DNA from: Verrucomicrobiia bacterium
GTDB taxonomy: Bacteria; Verrucomicrobiota; Verrucomicrobiia; Limisphaerales; CAIMTB01
DNA: 64,000 nt
Assembly: GCA_019634625.1 (NCBI GenBank)
Contig: JAHCBA010000024.1
Coordinates: 38,399 to 102,398 of the forward strand
Direction of reading: 5' to 3'
The notes below the pieces were generated by a model. It saw nothing but the letters and a program-made list of their open reading frames with translations, was not told the DNA's origin and made no database searches. Both the position numbers and the translations under genes were made by a program. Shown piece by piece: positions 36,768 through 46,044 of this stretch (its first letter is position 1; every line of letters begins with the position of its first letter).

Positions 36768-38870
36768 TCACCGGAGCAGGCGCTGGCGATGGGGATCCTG
36801 GTAGAGTCCGATGCGGGCGAAGGGGATGTCGGGCAGGCCCAGGCGGCGGGCATCGGCGTCGGACCAGACGAGGCGCCCGTCGGGGCCTTCGCGGAGAAGT
36901 TCGGGATCGTCGAGTTCGCGGTTGTCTTCGAGGATCTGGCGTCCGGGGGAGCGGAGGAGGAGGCGGGCGCAACGGAGGGCGACATTCCCGGAGAGGCGGT
37001 TGACGTCGTGATCGTCGGCGAGACGGGCGAGAGCGGGGTAGCGTTCGAGATAGAGGGCGCGGTCGATGGCGGGATCGTCGAGGGCGTTGCGGACGAATTC
37101 GCGCCAGCGCCGGTCGCCCCAGGCGGTGAAGCTCACGGCGGCGCCGCAATCGACGAAGAGGTTTCCGACGAGGTGATTGTCCTTGCCGCCGTGGATCTGC
37201 ACACCGCCGAAGCCGACGCGTCCGGCGGAGGAGCGCTGGAAGACATTGCCTTCGATGAGGACACCGGAGATGGCGTCGTCGAGGCGGATGCCGGCCTGAC
37301 CGGTGGGGGATTCCTCGGCGCGCCCGTCCCAGTTGCCGAGGTGATGCCAGTAATTGTGGCGGAAGACGATGCCGCGGTAGGTGGCGTTGCCCCAGAGATC
37401 GGCACCGCCCTGGTCGTCGGACTCGAGGACGACGCGGTGGACTTCGTTGAGTTCGATGAGGTGATCGTTGCCGCCGACGCGGAAGGCGCTGCTGGCCACG
37501 TGGTGAACGAGGTTGTGGGCAAGGCGATGCCCCACGCCGTCCAGCCAGACGCCCGGGGTGTAGGTGTGGTCGATGCGGGAGAGGTGGTGCAGATGGCAGT
37601 TTTCGACGACGTGCGCGCCGGGCGAGAGGGTTTGCCGGTTGCCGCCGGCGATGCGGAGCGCGCCGCGGCCGAGGGTGTGAAGGTCGCAGGACTGGACACG
37701 ATGCCGGTGGCCGCCGTCGATTTCGAGGCCGGTGCCACCGAGTTTGCGGATGGTGCATCCGACGAAGCGGCAGTGGGCGCCACCGCGGACCTGGATGCCA
37801 TCGGCGGCGCCGAGTTCCCAGGCGATTCCCTCGAAGGTGACGTGGGAGACGTTGTCGAGGACCACCATGGGTTCGGCGAGGAGGGAGAGTTCGACGAGGG
37901 CGTCGTCGAGGGCGCGATCAGGAGTGCGGGGCGGGAGGACGAAGAGGCGGCCGGAGGCGCGGTCGAGGTACCATTCCCCGGGGGCGTCGAGTTCGGAGAG
38001 GATGTGGATGGCGTGGTAACGCTGTTGATGCCGGTACCCGTAGCGATGCCAGGGCGGGGCGAGTTCAATGGAACGCTGGCCGGGGTCGATGCGGGCGATG
38101 CGTTCGTAGCCGTCGGCCCAGTCCCAGAACCAGTAGCCGTAGAGCCAGGCGTCGGGTTCGCCGATCCAGCGGGCTGGCCGGTCGCCGGCGTAGCGGAAGC
38201 GGCCTTCGACGGTGCCGCGTTTCCCGTCCCATGCGGGGAGGGTGAGCGGACCCAGGACTTCGTCCGTGTGGACAAACCCGTCGTTGGGCCAGCGGGCCAT
38301 GGGGAGCGGTTGATGATCGACGAAGAGTTCCATCACCGGGTGGGTGCGGAAGCCGCGTCCGCTTCCGAACCCGCCCAGTTCCAGGGGCAGCCAGCGTTCG
38401 ATGCCGGCCGAGCGCAGGTCGAGCTGGCGCACCTGGGTCCGGACGTTCTCGGGCAGTCGCGTCCCCGGGCCCTCCGCGGTGGCTGGTGTGAAGCCGCTGA
38501 GGCGCCGGCCTCCGGAGAAGCGGGGCTGCGCCCGGTCGGCGGCTCGATAGACGATCGGGGCGGTGTCGGTGCCGGAATCGGCCTGGGTGAGCCGGAAGGT
38601 GGAGCGAACGGGGTATTCGCCGTCATGGATCCACACGGTCACACCGCCCTCGGGCAGGGGGCGGGGCAGGGCGCGGATGGCGTCCCGGGCGCGTTCGAGG
38701 GAGGCGAAGGGGCGTTGGGCATCGCCCGGGTGGGCATCGTCGCCATGGGGCGCGACATGCCAGGCCGCGGCGCCCCCGGCACCGTCCGCCGGGAGCGGTT
38801 GCAGCGGGAGGAGGACCAGGGCGGTGGCGAGGGCGCTGCTGGCGGGCGGAAGGCTCACGGTGAGGCGCAT
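36768..38870 (-). CDS. Secreted right-handed beta-helix (pectate-lyase-like) protein
   Basis: The 700-residue product starts MRLTVSLPPASSALATALVLLPLQPLPADG, a signal peptide. WHVAPHGDDAHPGDAQRPFASLERARDAI follows, the usual opening of parallel beta-helix carbohydrate-active proteins. Residues about 320-560 contain repeated turns with N/G/H-rich strands (VTFEGIAWELGAADGIQVRGGAHCRFVGCTIRKLGGTGLEI, VVENCHLHHLSRI, LAHNLVHHVASSAFRVGG, IVFRHNYWHHLGNW, VLIEGNVFQRSS), typical of right-handed beta-helices. It is probably an exported polysaccharide lyase or hydrolase, substrate unknown. ATG 38870 or 38879 is possible. It is divergent from the phosphoesterase gene. Confidence 0.85.
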   Translation of the reverse strand: MRLTVSLPPASSALATALVLLPLQPLPADGAGGAAAWHVAPHGDDAHPGDAQRPFASLERARDAIRALPRPLPEGGVTVWIHDGEYPVRSTFRLTQADSGTDTAPIVYRAADRAQPRFSGGRRLSGFTPATAEGPGTRLPENVRTQVRQLDLRSAGIERWLPLELGGFGSGRGFRTHPVMELFVDHQPLPMARWPNDGFVHTDEVLGPLTLPAWDGKRGTVEGRFRYAGDRPARWIGEPDAWLYGYWFWDWADGYERIARIDPGQRSIELAPPWHRYGYRHQQRYHAIHILSELDAPGEWYLDRASGRLFVLPPRTPDRALDDALVELSLLAEPMVVLDNVSHVTFEGIAWELGAADGIQVRGGAHCRFVGCTIRKLGGTGLEIDGGHRHRVQSCDLHTLGRGALRIAGGNRQTLSPGAHVVENCHLHHLSRIDHTYTPGVWLDGVGHRLAHNLVHHVASSAFRVGGNDHLIELNEVHRVVLESDDQGGADLWGNATYRGIVFRHNYWHHLGNWDGRAEESPTGQAGIRLDDAISGVLIEGNVFQRSSAGRVGFGGVQIHGGKDNHLVGNLFVDCGAAVSFTAWGDRRWREFVRNALDDPAIDRALYLERYPALARLADDHDVNRLSGNVALRCARLLLRSPGRQILEDNRELDDPELLREGPDGRLVWSDADARRLGLPDIPFARIGLYQDPHRQRLLR

Positions 38871-38997
38871 GGGGAACATCCTGCGAACCGGCAGGGATCG
38901 CGCCACGCGAATTGTGGTGGTTGAAGGGCCCCGGTTTGGCTTGTCCCGGCCGGCGGATCGCGATTCGCTTCGGGGATCGCGAAACGAAAGGCCGTTC

Positions 38998-39897
38998 ATG
39001 CCCGGACTCCTGTATCAACCTGTGGATCGTCGCCGATTTCTGAAGTTCGCCGGCCTGGCCGGCTCGACCCTGCCGTGGGTGGGGCAGGGGGTCCGGGGGG
39101 CGGAACCGGACAGCGCTCCGGACCGGCTGCATCTCGCCCTGCTCTCGGACACCCACATTCCGGGGGACCGGAAGAACGGGCATCGTGGCTTCAATCCGTG
39201 GGAGAACCTGCTCCGGATCGCGCCGGACGTGGTGGCGGTGCGGCCCCAGGGGGTGATCATCAACGGGGACGCCGCACGTCTGGCCGGTTACCTGGAGGAT
39301 TACCAGGAACTGGCGGCGCTGTTGAAGCCGGTGGCGGAGGTGGCGCCGGTCTATGTGGGATTGGGGAACCACGACGATCGGGCGAACTTCTTCCGGGTGT
39401 TCGAGGCGCCGCCCGGACAGCGCCAGGAGATTGCCGGGAAACACGTGGTGGTCATCGAGCATCCGGCGGTGCGGGTGGTGGTGCTGGATTCGCTGTTGTA
39501 CGTGGACAAGGTGGCGGGGTTGCTCGGACGCGCGCAGCGGCAATGGCTGGCGGATTTCCTCCCGGCGCAGGCGGATCGGCCGATGGTCTTCTTCGTGCAC
39601 CACACGCTGGGCGACGGCGACGGGGACCTGCTGGACGCGGACCGGATGTTCGAGCTGTTTCGTCCGCATGCCCACGTGAAGGCCGTGTTCTACGGGCACT
39701 CGCACGTGTGGGGCATCCGGCAGCGGGACACCCTGCAACTGATCAACCTCCCCGCCGTGGGTTACAACTTCCGGGACAGCGATCCGGTGGGCTGGGTGGA
39801 TGCATGGTTCGATCCGACCGGAGTGGACCTGACGTTGCGGGCCTTCGCCGGGAACCGCGAAGAGGACGGGCGCAAGACACGGGTTCGCTGGCTCTAA
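38998..39897 (+). CDS. Metallophosphoesterase, probably Tat-exported
   Basis: This 299-residue calcineurin-like phosphoesterase starts MPGLLYQPVDRRRFLKFAGLAG, a twin-arginine-type signal. Metal-binding motifs are LALLSDTHIPGD (D-x-H), VIINGDAAR (G-D), VYVGLGNHDDRA (G-N-H-D), FFVHHTLGDGD and VKAVFYGHSHVWG (G-H-x-H), a complete set. The substrate is not predictable. The next gene, moxR, follows 31 bp downstream on the same strand. Confidence 0.9.
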   Translation: MPGLLYQPVDRRRFLKFAGLAGSTLPWVGQGVRGAEPDSAPDRLHLALLSDTHIPGDRKNGHRGFNPWENLLRIAPDVVAVRPQGVIINGDAARLAGYLEDYQELAALLKPVAEVAPVYVGLGNHDDRANFFRVFEAPPGQRQEIAGKHVVVIEHPAVRVVVLDSLLYVDKVAGLLGRAQRQWLADFLPAQADRPMVFFVHHTLGDGDGDLLDADRMFELFRPHAHVKAVFYGHSHVWGIRQRDTLQLINLPAVGYNFRDSDPVGWVDAWFDPTGVDLTLRAFAGNREEDGRKTRVRWL

Positions 39898-39928
39898 GCG
39901 GAAGACGGGGGGCAGTTCCTGGAAACGC

Positions 39929-40933
<1,005 letters not shown>

Positions 40934-40962
40934 GGCGTGGGGGCGAATGGGGAATGGCGAAC

Positions 40963-40990
40963 GGCGAGTGGCGAGTGGCGAGTGGCGAGT
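40963..40990 (+). repeat. GGCGAGT tandem repeat
   Basis: Four perfect 7 bp units of GGCGAGT follow the moxR stop codon at once and precede the family-1 repeat copy C. Confidence 0.85.
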
Positions 40991-41015
40991 GGGGGGCTTA
41001 CAGGGAGAACTTTGA

Positions 41016-41147
41016 GGTGCGAACTTCGCGAAGCATCGCCTCGGAGGGCCGGGTTCCACGAGGCCGCAAGGATGTGGAGCGTTTGAGGACTCGCGGAGCT
41101 CGTCCCTCCGATTCGCTGCCCTCTCAGCCACAACTCCGGGATGCACC
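41016..41147. repeat. Inverted-repeat element family 1, copy C
   Basis: This copy lies in reverse orientation to copy B (it begins GAGGTGCGAACTTCGCGAAG and ends CCACAACTCCGGGATGCACC). The outer left arm has been lost, giving about 132 bp. It sits 140 bp upstream of the multihaem cytochrome gene. Confidence 0.8.
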
Positions 41148-41289
41148 GCTCGCGAGCAATGAATCGGAAGAGGGGGTTGCCTCATGCGGGACGGGATCGG
41201 TATAAACCGCGAGTCTCTTCCCCGTGCTCCTGCGATCCCGGAGGCGGTGTGCGCCGACGGAATCGGGGCGTTTCGGTGGGGCGACCGTC

Positions 41290-42081
41290 ATGGGCCGATT
41301 CGTTGAACATCGATGGTTGGGGCTGGCGGCGTTGCCGTTTCTGGCGGCGGCCCTGCTGGCGGTTGGATCGTGCGGGACGGTGCCGCGGACGGTGGTGGTG
41401 CCGCCGCAGATCGCGGGGGCGACCTTCGTGGGCAACGACCAGTGTTACTACTGCCACACGAACTACGCCCGGACGTTCCAGGGAAGCGTGCATTTCCGGG
41501 TGCGGGCGGACGTGGGCCAGTTGCCGGGCGGGACGAGTTGCGAGAGTTGCCATGGGCCGGGAAGCCTGCACGCGGCGGCGCCGCAGGACCGGGCACGGCT
41601 GATCGTGAATCCGGGGAAGGACCCGCAGGCCTGCTTCAGTTGCCATCTGGATGTCCACACCCAGTTCCGGCTCCCGGTGCATCATCCGGTGCTGGAGGGG
41701 CACATGAACTGTGTGCAGTGCCACGATCCGCACGGGCGCGAGATCTTCAAGCCGGCGGGCGGGTTGGGAATGGCCCGGCTCAACGAACAGTGCGCCGACT
41801 GCCACCGGGAACAGGCGCGGACCTTCGTGTTCGAGCACGAGGCGATGCGGGACGGGTGTGTGAGCTGCCATCAGCCGCACGGGTCCATCCACGCGAAGCT
41901 CCTGACCGAGCGGGATTCGAACCTGTGCCTGAAGTGCCATGCCCAGGTCCAGGCAAGGCCCAGCGAAGTCTTCATCGGCAAGGTCAACCACACCGCCCTC
42001 CTGTCGATGGGAAGCTGCTGGTCCGCCGGATGTCATACCGCGGTGCATGGGTCGAATTTCCACCCGAAGATGCTGTACTGA
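41290..42081 (+). CDS. Multihaem c-type cytochrome lipoprotein (7-8 haems)
   Basis: The 263-residue product starts MGRFVEHRWLGLAAL. The signal peptide ends near a lipobox-like AVGSC (Cys 28), so it is probably a membrane-anchored lipoprotein. Seven canonical C-x2-C-H haem sites are visible at about 52, 84, 115, 141, 168, 190 and 213. CWSAGCH at 243-249 is a C-x4-C-H site that may hold an eighth haem. Distal-ligand histidines are plentiful. The spacing resembles DmsE/MtrA-type periplasmic decahaem proteins but with fewer haems. The barrel gene begins 6 bp after its stop, which argues for a porin-cytochrome electron conduit. The start at 41290 is chosen over 41224 because the signal peptide follows directly. 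Confidence 0.88.
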   Translation: MGRFVEHRWLGLAALPFLAAALLAVGSCGTVPRTVVVPPQIAGATFVGNDQCYYCHTNYARTFQGSVHFRVRADVGQLPGGTSCESCHGPGSLHAAAPQDRARLIVNPGKDPQACFSCHLDVHTQFRLPVHHPVLEGHMNCVQCHDPHGREIFKPAGGLGMARLNEQCADCHREQARTFVFEHEAMRDGCVSCHQPHGSIHAKLLTERDSNLCLKCHAQVQARPSEVFIGKVNHTALLSMGSCWSAGCHTAVHGSNFHPKMLY

Positions 42082-42087
42082 ACCGCC

Positions 42088-44478
42088 GTGAACCTGTCGT
42101 CACCCATATCCTGGCGGACCCGGAGCGCGCGGTTGCAGCAGTGTCTGGGCCTCGCTGCGGGCGTGGCGGCAGCATCGGTTTCGGGGGCGGTGGATCCGGC
42201 GGCGTTGCCGCCCGCGGCATCGGGGCCGGTGTCGTTCGATCGCGACATCGCCCCGCTGTTCGAGCGGACGTGCCTGCGGTGTCACGGACCGGAACGGCCC
42301 CGCAGCGGGTTCCGGCTGGATGACCGGGATCTGGCGTTGCGCGGGGGCCATGAGGGCGTGGCGATCATTCCGGGCGACAGCGCGGCCAGTCCGTTGATCC
42401 ATTTCGTGGCGGGTCTGGTGGAGGACATGGAGATGCCGCCGGTCGGGCAGGGGGATCCGTGGACGCCGGAGGAGATCGGGTTGGTGCGCGCCTGGATCGA
42501 CCAGGGGGCGGCGTGGTCGGAGGCGCCGTCGTCCCCGCAGATCACGGCCAGCGTGACCACCGCGGTGCAGTTCTTCACGGTGAGCGGGAATGTGGCCCGG
42601 TTCCGGGAACACCTGGGGACCGCGGCGGGCTGGGGAGGCGGGGTGGCGGACTTCGCCCTGAAGTACGATCTCGATGCGGCCACGCGGGTGACGATGAGCG
42701 GCCGCGCGATGGCGGGTCCGGACGATTACCGGTTCGAGACGCGGGTCGAGCGGGACGAACTGGGCTGGGTGCGGGTGGCGTACCGGGAGTTCAGCCGGTT
42801 CCATGACGACACCGGCGGGTACGATCCGGCGTTGGGGGTGGCGGCGCCGAGGTTGGGGGAGGAACTGGTGGTGCGGCGACGTCATGCGACGATCGAGGTC
42901 GGGCTGGACCTGCCCGACTGGCCGGATCTGCGGCTGGCCTACGATCTCCATACACGGGATGGCACCGAGGCGACGCTGCATTGGGGGGCGGTCAGCCGGG
43001 ATGTGGTGACGCGGGCGGTGTTTCCCGGGCGGAAGCGGGTGGACGAGACGACGCACCGGCTGACCTTCGAAGTGGGGTACGACTGGAACGGGCTGCTGAT
43101 TTCAGACCAGGCGCAATTCGAGTGGCACGACCAGGACAACCTGCGGACCAGCTACGAGTTCGCCGATCCGCCGTTCGATTTTGCGACGCGGACCCGGGAC
43201 CGGCAGGACGCCTGGCGCGGGGCCAACGTGCTGCGGCTCGAGAAGTCGGTGCGCGACTGGCTGTATCTCTCGGGTGGCTACCTGTTCTCCCAGTTGCGCG
43301 ATGTCGGGGGGTTCAGCGTGGAAAGCTTCGCGCCGTCGGACCCCACCCTGCCGCCGTCACTGGACTGGAACGCCGACGGGATGACGTTGCGGCGGCGATC
43401 CCACGTGGCCAACGCCAACGCCATGCTGGGGCCCTGGGAGAAGCTTCACTTCTATGCCGGGCTCCAGGCGGAATGGACCCGGCAGGAGGGGTTTGCCGGG
43501 GGAACCGTGTTCGGTGCGCGGCGCACCTACGATGCCAATCTCGACCGGGCCGCCACCGAGGAGACCTTCGGCCTGCGCTATGCCGGGCTTCCCTGGACCG
43601 TGCTGTACGTGGAAACGCGGTTTCAACAGGACTCGATCTCCCAATTCGAGGAGGGGTTGGCGGACGAGACGCAGGCGTTTCTGCGGGACACCGACGCGAC
43701 GGGCAACCTGCATGAGGTGGTGGCCGGGTTCTCGATCTCGCCCTGGCGCCCGGTGAGCCTGCATGCCCGGTATCGTCACCGGGATCGACGGGACGACTAC
43801 GAGCATCCGCGGGACGTGGATGTGTTCTCCAGCGGGAACGGGTATCCGGCGTTCATCCGGTCGAGGCGGACGGAGACGGACGAAGTCGAGGCGCGCGTGG
43901 TGTGGCAGGTGAGGCGGGGATTGAAGGCGACGGTGAAGTACGGCGTGGCGGCGACCGACTATCGGACCCGCACGGATGACTGGGAGGATTTCAGGACGTT
44001 CCCACCAACGCCGCAATCGGGCGGAAGCCTGCTGGCGGGACAGTATGACGCGCATACCCTGTCGGCCGGGCTGGTGGTGAATCCGTGGAGCCGGTTGTAT
44101 TGGGCGCCCACCTTGTCGTGGACCGACAGCCGGAGCCTTTCGGGGGTGAACAACGACCGCGAGGTGGCGCCTTACAAGGGGCATGCCTGGCACCTGCTGC
44201 AGACGGCCACCTTCCTCGTGGACGAGAAGTCGGATCTGCTGGCGACGTACCTGTATTCGAGTGCGAACTACGGGCAGGAGAATTCGGATTTCACCCTGCC
44301 GCTGGGGATCACCTACACCCGCCACGCCGCGACCCTGGCGGTGACCCGGCGCTTTCATCGGGACCGGCTGCTGCGGCTCGAGTATGGGTTCTTCGGGTAC
44401 GACGAGCCGACCCTGGGCGGCGCGGCTGACTACACCGCCCACGGGTTCTTTGCGAGCTTCCGGCTCCCGTGGCCGTGA
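42088..44478 (+). CDS. Planctomycete-type cytochrome c fused to an MtrB/PioB-like outer-membrane beta-barrel
   Basis: This 796-residue protein has a signal-like N-terminus. At residues 48-135 it carries a PSCyt1-type monohaem domain: FDRDIAPLFERTCLRCHGPERPRSGFRLDDRDLALRGG with the haem site C62-x2-C-H66, and an MPPVGQGDPWTPEEI methionine segment. From about 150 to the end it is a long series of amphipathic strands with alternating aromatic residues (for example RLTFEVGYDWNGLLISDQAQFEW and YLATYLYSSANYGQ-like segments), as in 24-28-strand outer-membrane porins that sheath multihaem cytochromes. It starts at GTG 42088, directly after the multihaem lipoprotein gene. No extracellular cytochrome gene follows. 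Confidence 0.8.
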   Translation: MNLSSPISWRTRSARLQQCLGLAAGVAAASVSGAVDPAALPPAASGPVSFDRDIAPLFERTCLRCHGPERPRSGFRLDDRDLALRGGHEGVAIIPGDSAASPLIHFVAGLVEDMEMPPVGQGDPWTPEEIGLVRAWIDQGAAWSEAPSSPQITASVTTAVQFFTVSGNVARFREHLGTAAGWGGGVADFALKYDLDAATRVTMSGRAMAGPDDYRFETRVERDELGWVRVAYREFSRFHDDTGGYDPALGVAAPRLGEELVVRRRHATIEVGLDLPDWPDLRLAYDLHTRDGTEATLHWGAVSRDVVTRAVFPGRKRVDETTHRLTFEVGYDWNGLLISDQAQFEWHDQDNLRTSYEFADPPFDFATRTRDRQDAWRGANVLRLEKSVRDWLYLSGGYLFSQLRDVGGFSVESFAPSDPTLPPSLDWNADGMTLRRRSHVANANAMLGPWEKLHFYAGLQAEWTRQEGFAGGTVFGARRTYDANLDRAATEETFGLRYAGLPWTVLYVETRFQQDSISQFEEGLADETQAFLRDTDATGNLHEVVAGFSISPWRPVSLHARYRHRDRRDDYEHPRDVDVFSSGNGYPAFIRSRRTETDEVEARVVWQVRRGLKATVKYGVAATDYRTRTDDWEDFRTFPPTPQSGGSLLAGQYDAHTLSAGLVVNPWSRLYWAPTLSWTDSRSLSGVNNDREVAPYKGHAWHLLQTATFLVDEKSDLLATYLYSSANYGQENSDFTLPLGITYTRHAATLAVTRRFHRDRLLRLEYGFFGYDEPTLGGAADYTAHGFFASFRLPWP

Positions 44479-44494
44479 CCTTCCGGCGTGTTCC

Positions 44495-44775
44495 CACCGC
44501 GAAGCACCATTTCGGAGGGCCGGGTTCTACGAGGCTGCAAGGGGTGGGGTGGGTTGGGAGGCTCACGCTGAAGCGTGTACACCCAACCGTTGTGGCCGGG
44601 TGGGGACGTGGGGGGCACGGGATTTGGCTGCACTCCGTTGGGTGTGTAGGCTTTCGTGGGCCTGCGGCGCCGATGGCGATTTCGATTTCGAGGGAAGGGG
44701 GTGATGCGGAGCAGGGTTGGACCTCCTGGCTAACGTCTGGACCGCTCCGGGTCCCTTCGAGCAGAGCCAACGGGC
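44495..44775. repeat. Composite hairpin repeat family 2, copy 1
   Basis: It starts with a fragment of family 1 (TTCGGAGGGCCGGGTTCTAC) and continues with GAGGCTCACGCTGAAGCGTG, whose CACGCT/AGCGTG arms form a hairpin. GGCTGCACTCCGTTGGGTGT, GCGGCGCCGATGGCGATTTC and a GGACC-GCTCCG-GGTCC stem near the end follow. The same order recurs at 50225-50520, and parts at 53520-53705. It fills the gap between the barrel gene and the DUF4143 ATPase; I see no gene. Confidence 0.75.
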
Positions 44776-46002
44776 TCAGATCTCTGGCCCCGCCTGGTTT
44801 TCAGGGTGTAAGAGCCTCGATGCAGGCGAATCGCCGCCCAGGTCCGGCAATCGGTGCAGGTTTCTGATGCCGACGGCCTGAACGACATCGTCGATGGCGT
44901 AGTCCTTCTCTCCGGGATAGACCATGTAGAGCTTTCTGAGCTGCAGGGCCTGGATGGCGGCGGTCATGGAACGGGTGCGCCGTGGGGCATCGCCCGACTT
45001 GAACTCGAACCCGATCAGTCCACCTGGACGAGGAAGCACAAGGTCCACCTCCGCCCCACTCTGCACAGACCAGGTGAACATCTCTTCCTCGCGGATCTGG
45101 AAGAGGCAGGCGATCTGTTCGATGCCGAAGCCCTCCCATGAGGCCCCAATGTGCGGCGTGCAGGTGAGCTGGGCTTCGGTCCGGATGTTGAGGAGCGCGT
45201 GCAGCAGCCCCGTATCGCGGAGGTATAGCTTCGGAGCCCGTCGCAGGCGCTTTGCCGCATTGTGGAAGTAGGGCGGGAGTTCCCGCACGAGGTAGATACC
45301 CTTGAACAGCTCGACGTAGCGCTGGATGGTGCGGTTGTTGACCCCGAGGAGGGCGGCGACCCTGGCGTGGTTCCAGTACTGACCGTGGTAATGGGCCAGG
45401 AGCCGGAAGAAGCGGTAGGTCTGCTCGGAGGTGAGGCGGAGTTCGGTCAAGGCGGGCAGGTCGCGGGTCAGAACCTGCGCGATGTAGTTTTGCCGGATCT
45501 CCATGGAAACCGCCTCCAGTTCCCGGCAGTAGGCCGCGGGGAACCCGCCGCGAATCCACAACCGATTCCAATCCCCGGGCCCGACTTCGGACAAGGAGAA
45601 GCCGCCCAGTGAATGCAATCGTACGCGCCCGGTCAGGCTCTCCGAGGCGCCGTGAAAGATGCGGGGTGAGGTGCTGCCTGTGAGGATGAAGCGGGTTTGG
45701 CGGTCCCGGCGGTCGGCGAGGGCCCGCAACTTTTGAAATAGCGCAGGCATCTCCTGAGCCTCATCCATAACAACCACCCCATCGAGGCCGTCGAGGATCC
45801 GGAACTGGCTCTCCTCCAACCGCACGCGATCCACCGGTTGGTGAAGGTCGAAGTAGTGGTCCGGCGATGTGGCGAAGTCCCGCACCAGCGTCGTCTTGCC
45901 GATCTGCCGCGGGCCGAAAACGATCGTCACCGGCCAGTGGGCCAGTCCCGCCCGGATCCGATCCAACTCTCCCGGGCGAGGAATCTGGTTGACATGCTCC
46001 AT
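44776..46002 (-). CDS. AAA ATPase with DUF4143 domain
   Basis: The 408-residue protein has an AAA_14-type ATPase: Walker A VTIVFGPRQIGKTTLV at about 26-40, Walker B GVVVMDEAQEMP near 75-86, and the FILTGSTSPRIF sensor. A helix-turn-helix-like section (HARVAALLGVNNRTIQRYVELF) and the C-terminal DUF4143 region follow, with EVDLVLPR and GFEFKSGDA, a PDDEXK-like core. Such proteins are widespread, often mobile, and poorly characterised. The ATG start at 46002 lies 42 bp from the divergent start of the Mrr-STAND gene, so the two probably share regulation. An upstream in-frame extension runs antisense through the other gene and is not real. Confidence 0.88.
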   Translation of the reverse strand: MEHVNQIPRPGELDRIRAGLAHWPVTIVFGPRQIGKTTLVRDFATSPDHYFDLHQPVDRVRLEESQFRILDGLDGVVVMDEAQEMPALFQKLRALADRRDRQTRFILTGSTSPRIFHGASESLTGRVRLHSLGGFSLSEVGPGDWNRLWIRGGFPAAYCRELEAVSMEIRQNYIAQVLTRDLPALTELRLTSEQTYRFFRLLAHYHGQYWNHARVAALLGVNNRTIQRYVELFKGIYLVRELPPYFHNAAKRLRRAPKLYLRDTGLLHALLNIRTEAQLTCTPHIGASWEGFGIEQIACLFQIREEEMFTWSVQSGAEVDLVLPRPGGLIGFEFKSGDAPRRTRSMTAAIQALQLRKLYMVYPGEKDYAIDDVVQAVGIRNLHRLPDLGGDSPASRLLHPENQAGPEI

Positions 46003-46044
46003 TTCCTGTAAATTATGTAGTAGCGCTGCATAACTGCAAGAATA
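46003..46044. promoter_or_regulatory. 42 bp divergent control region with imperfect palindrome
   Basis: This A+T-rich spacer separates the start codons of the DUF4143 ATPase and the Mrr-STAND protein. TTATG (46013-46017) and CATAA (46029-46033) are arms of an imperfect 21 bp palindrome that could be an operator. With so little room the two promoters must overlap. Confidence 0.4.
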
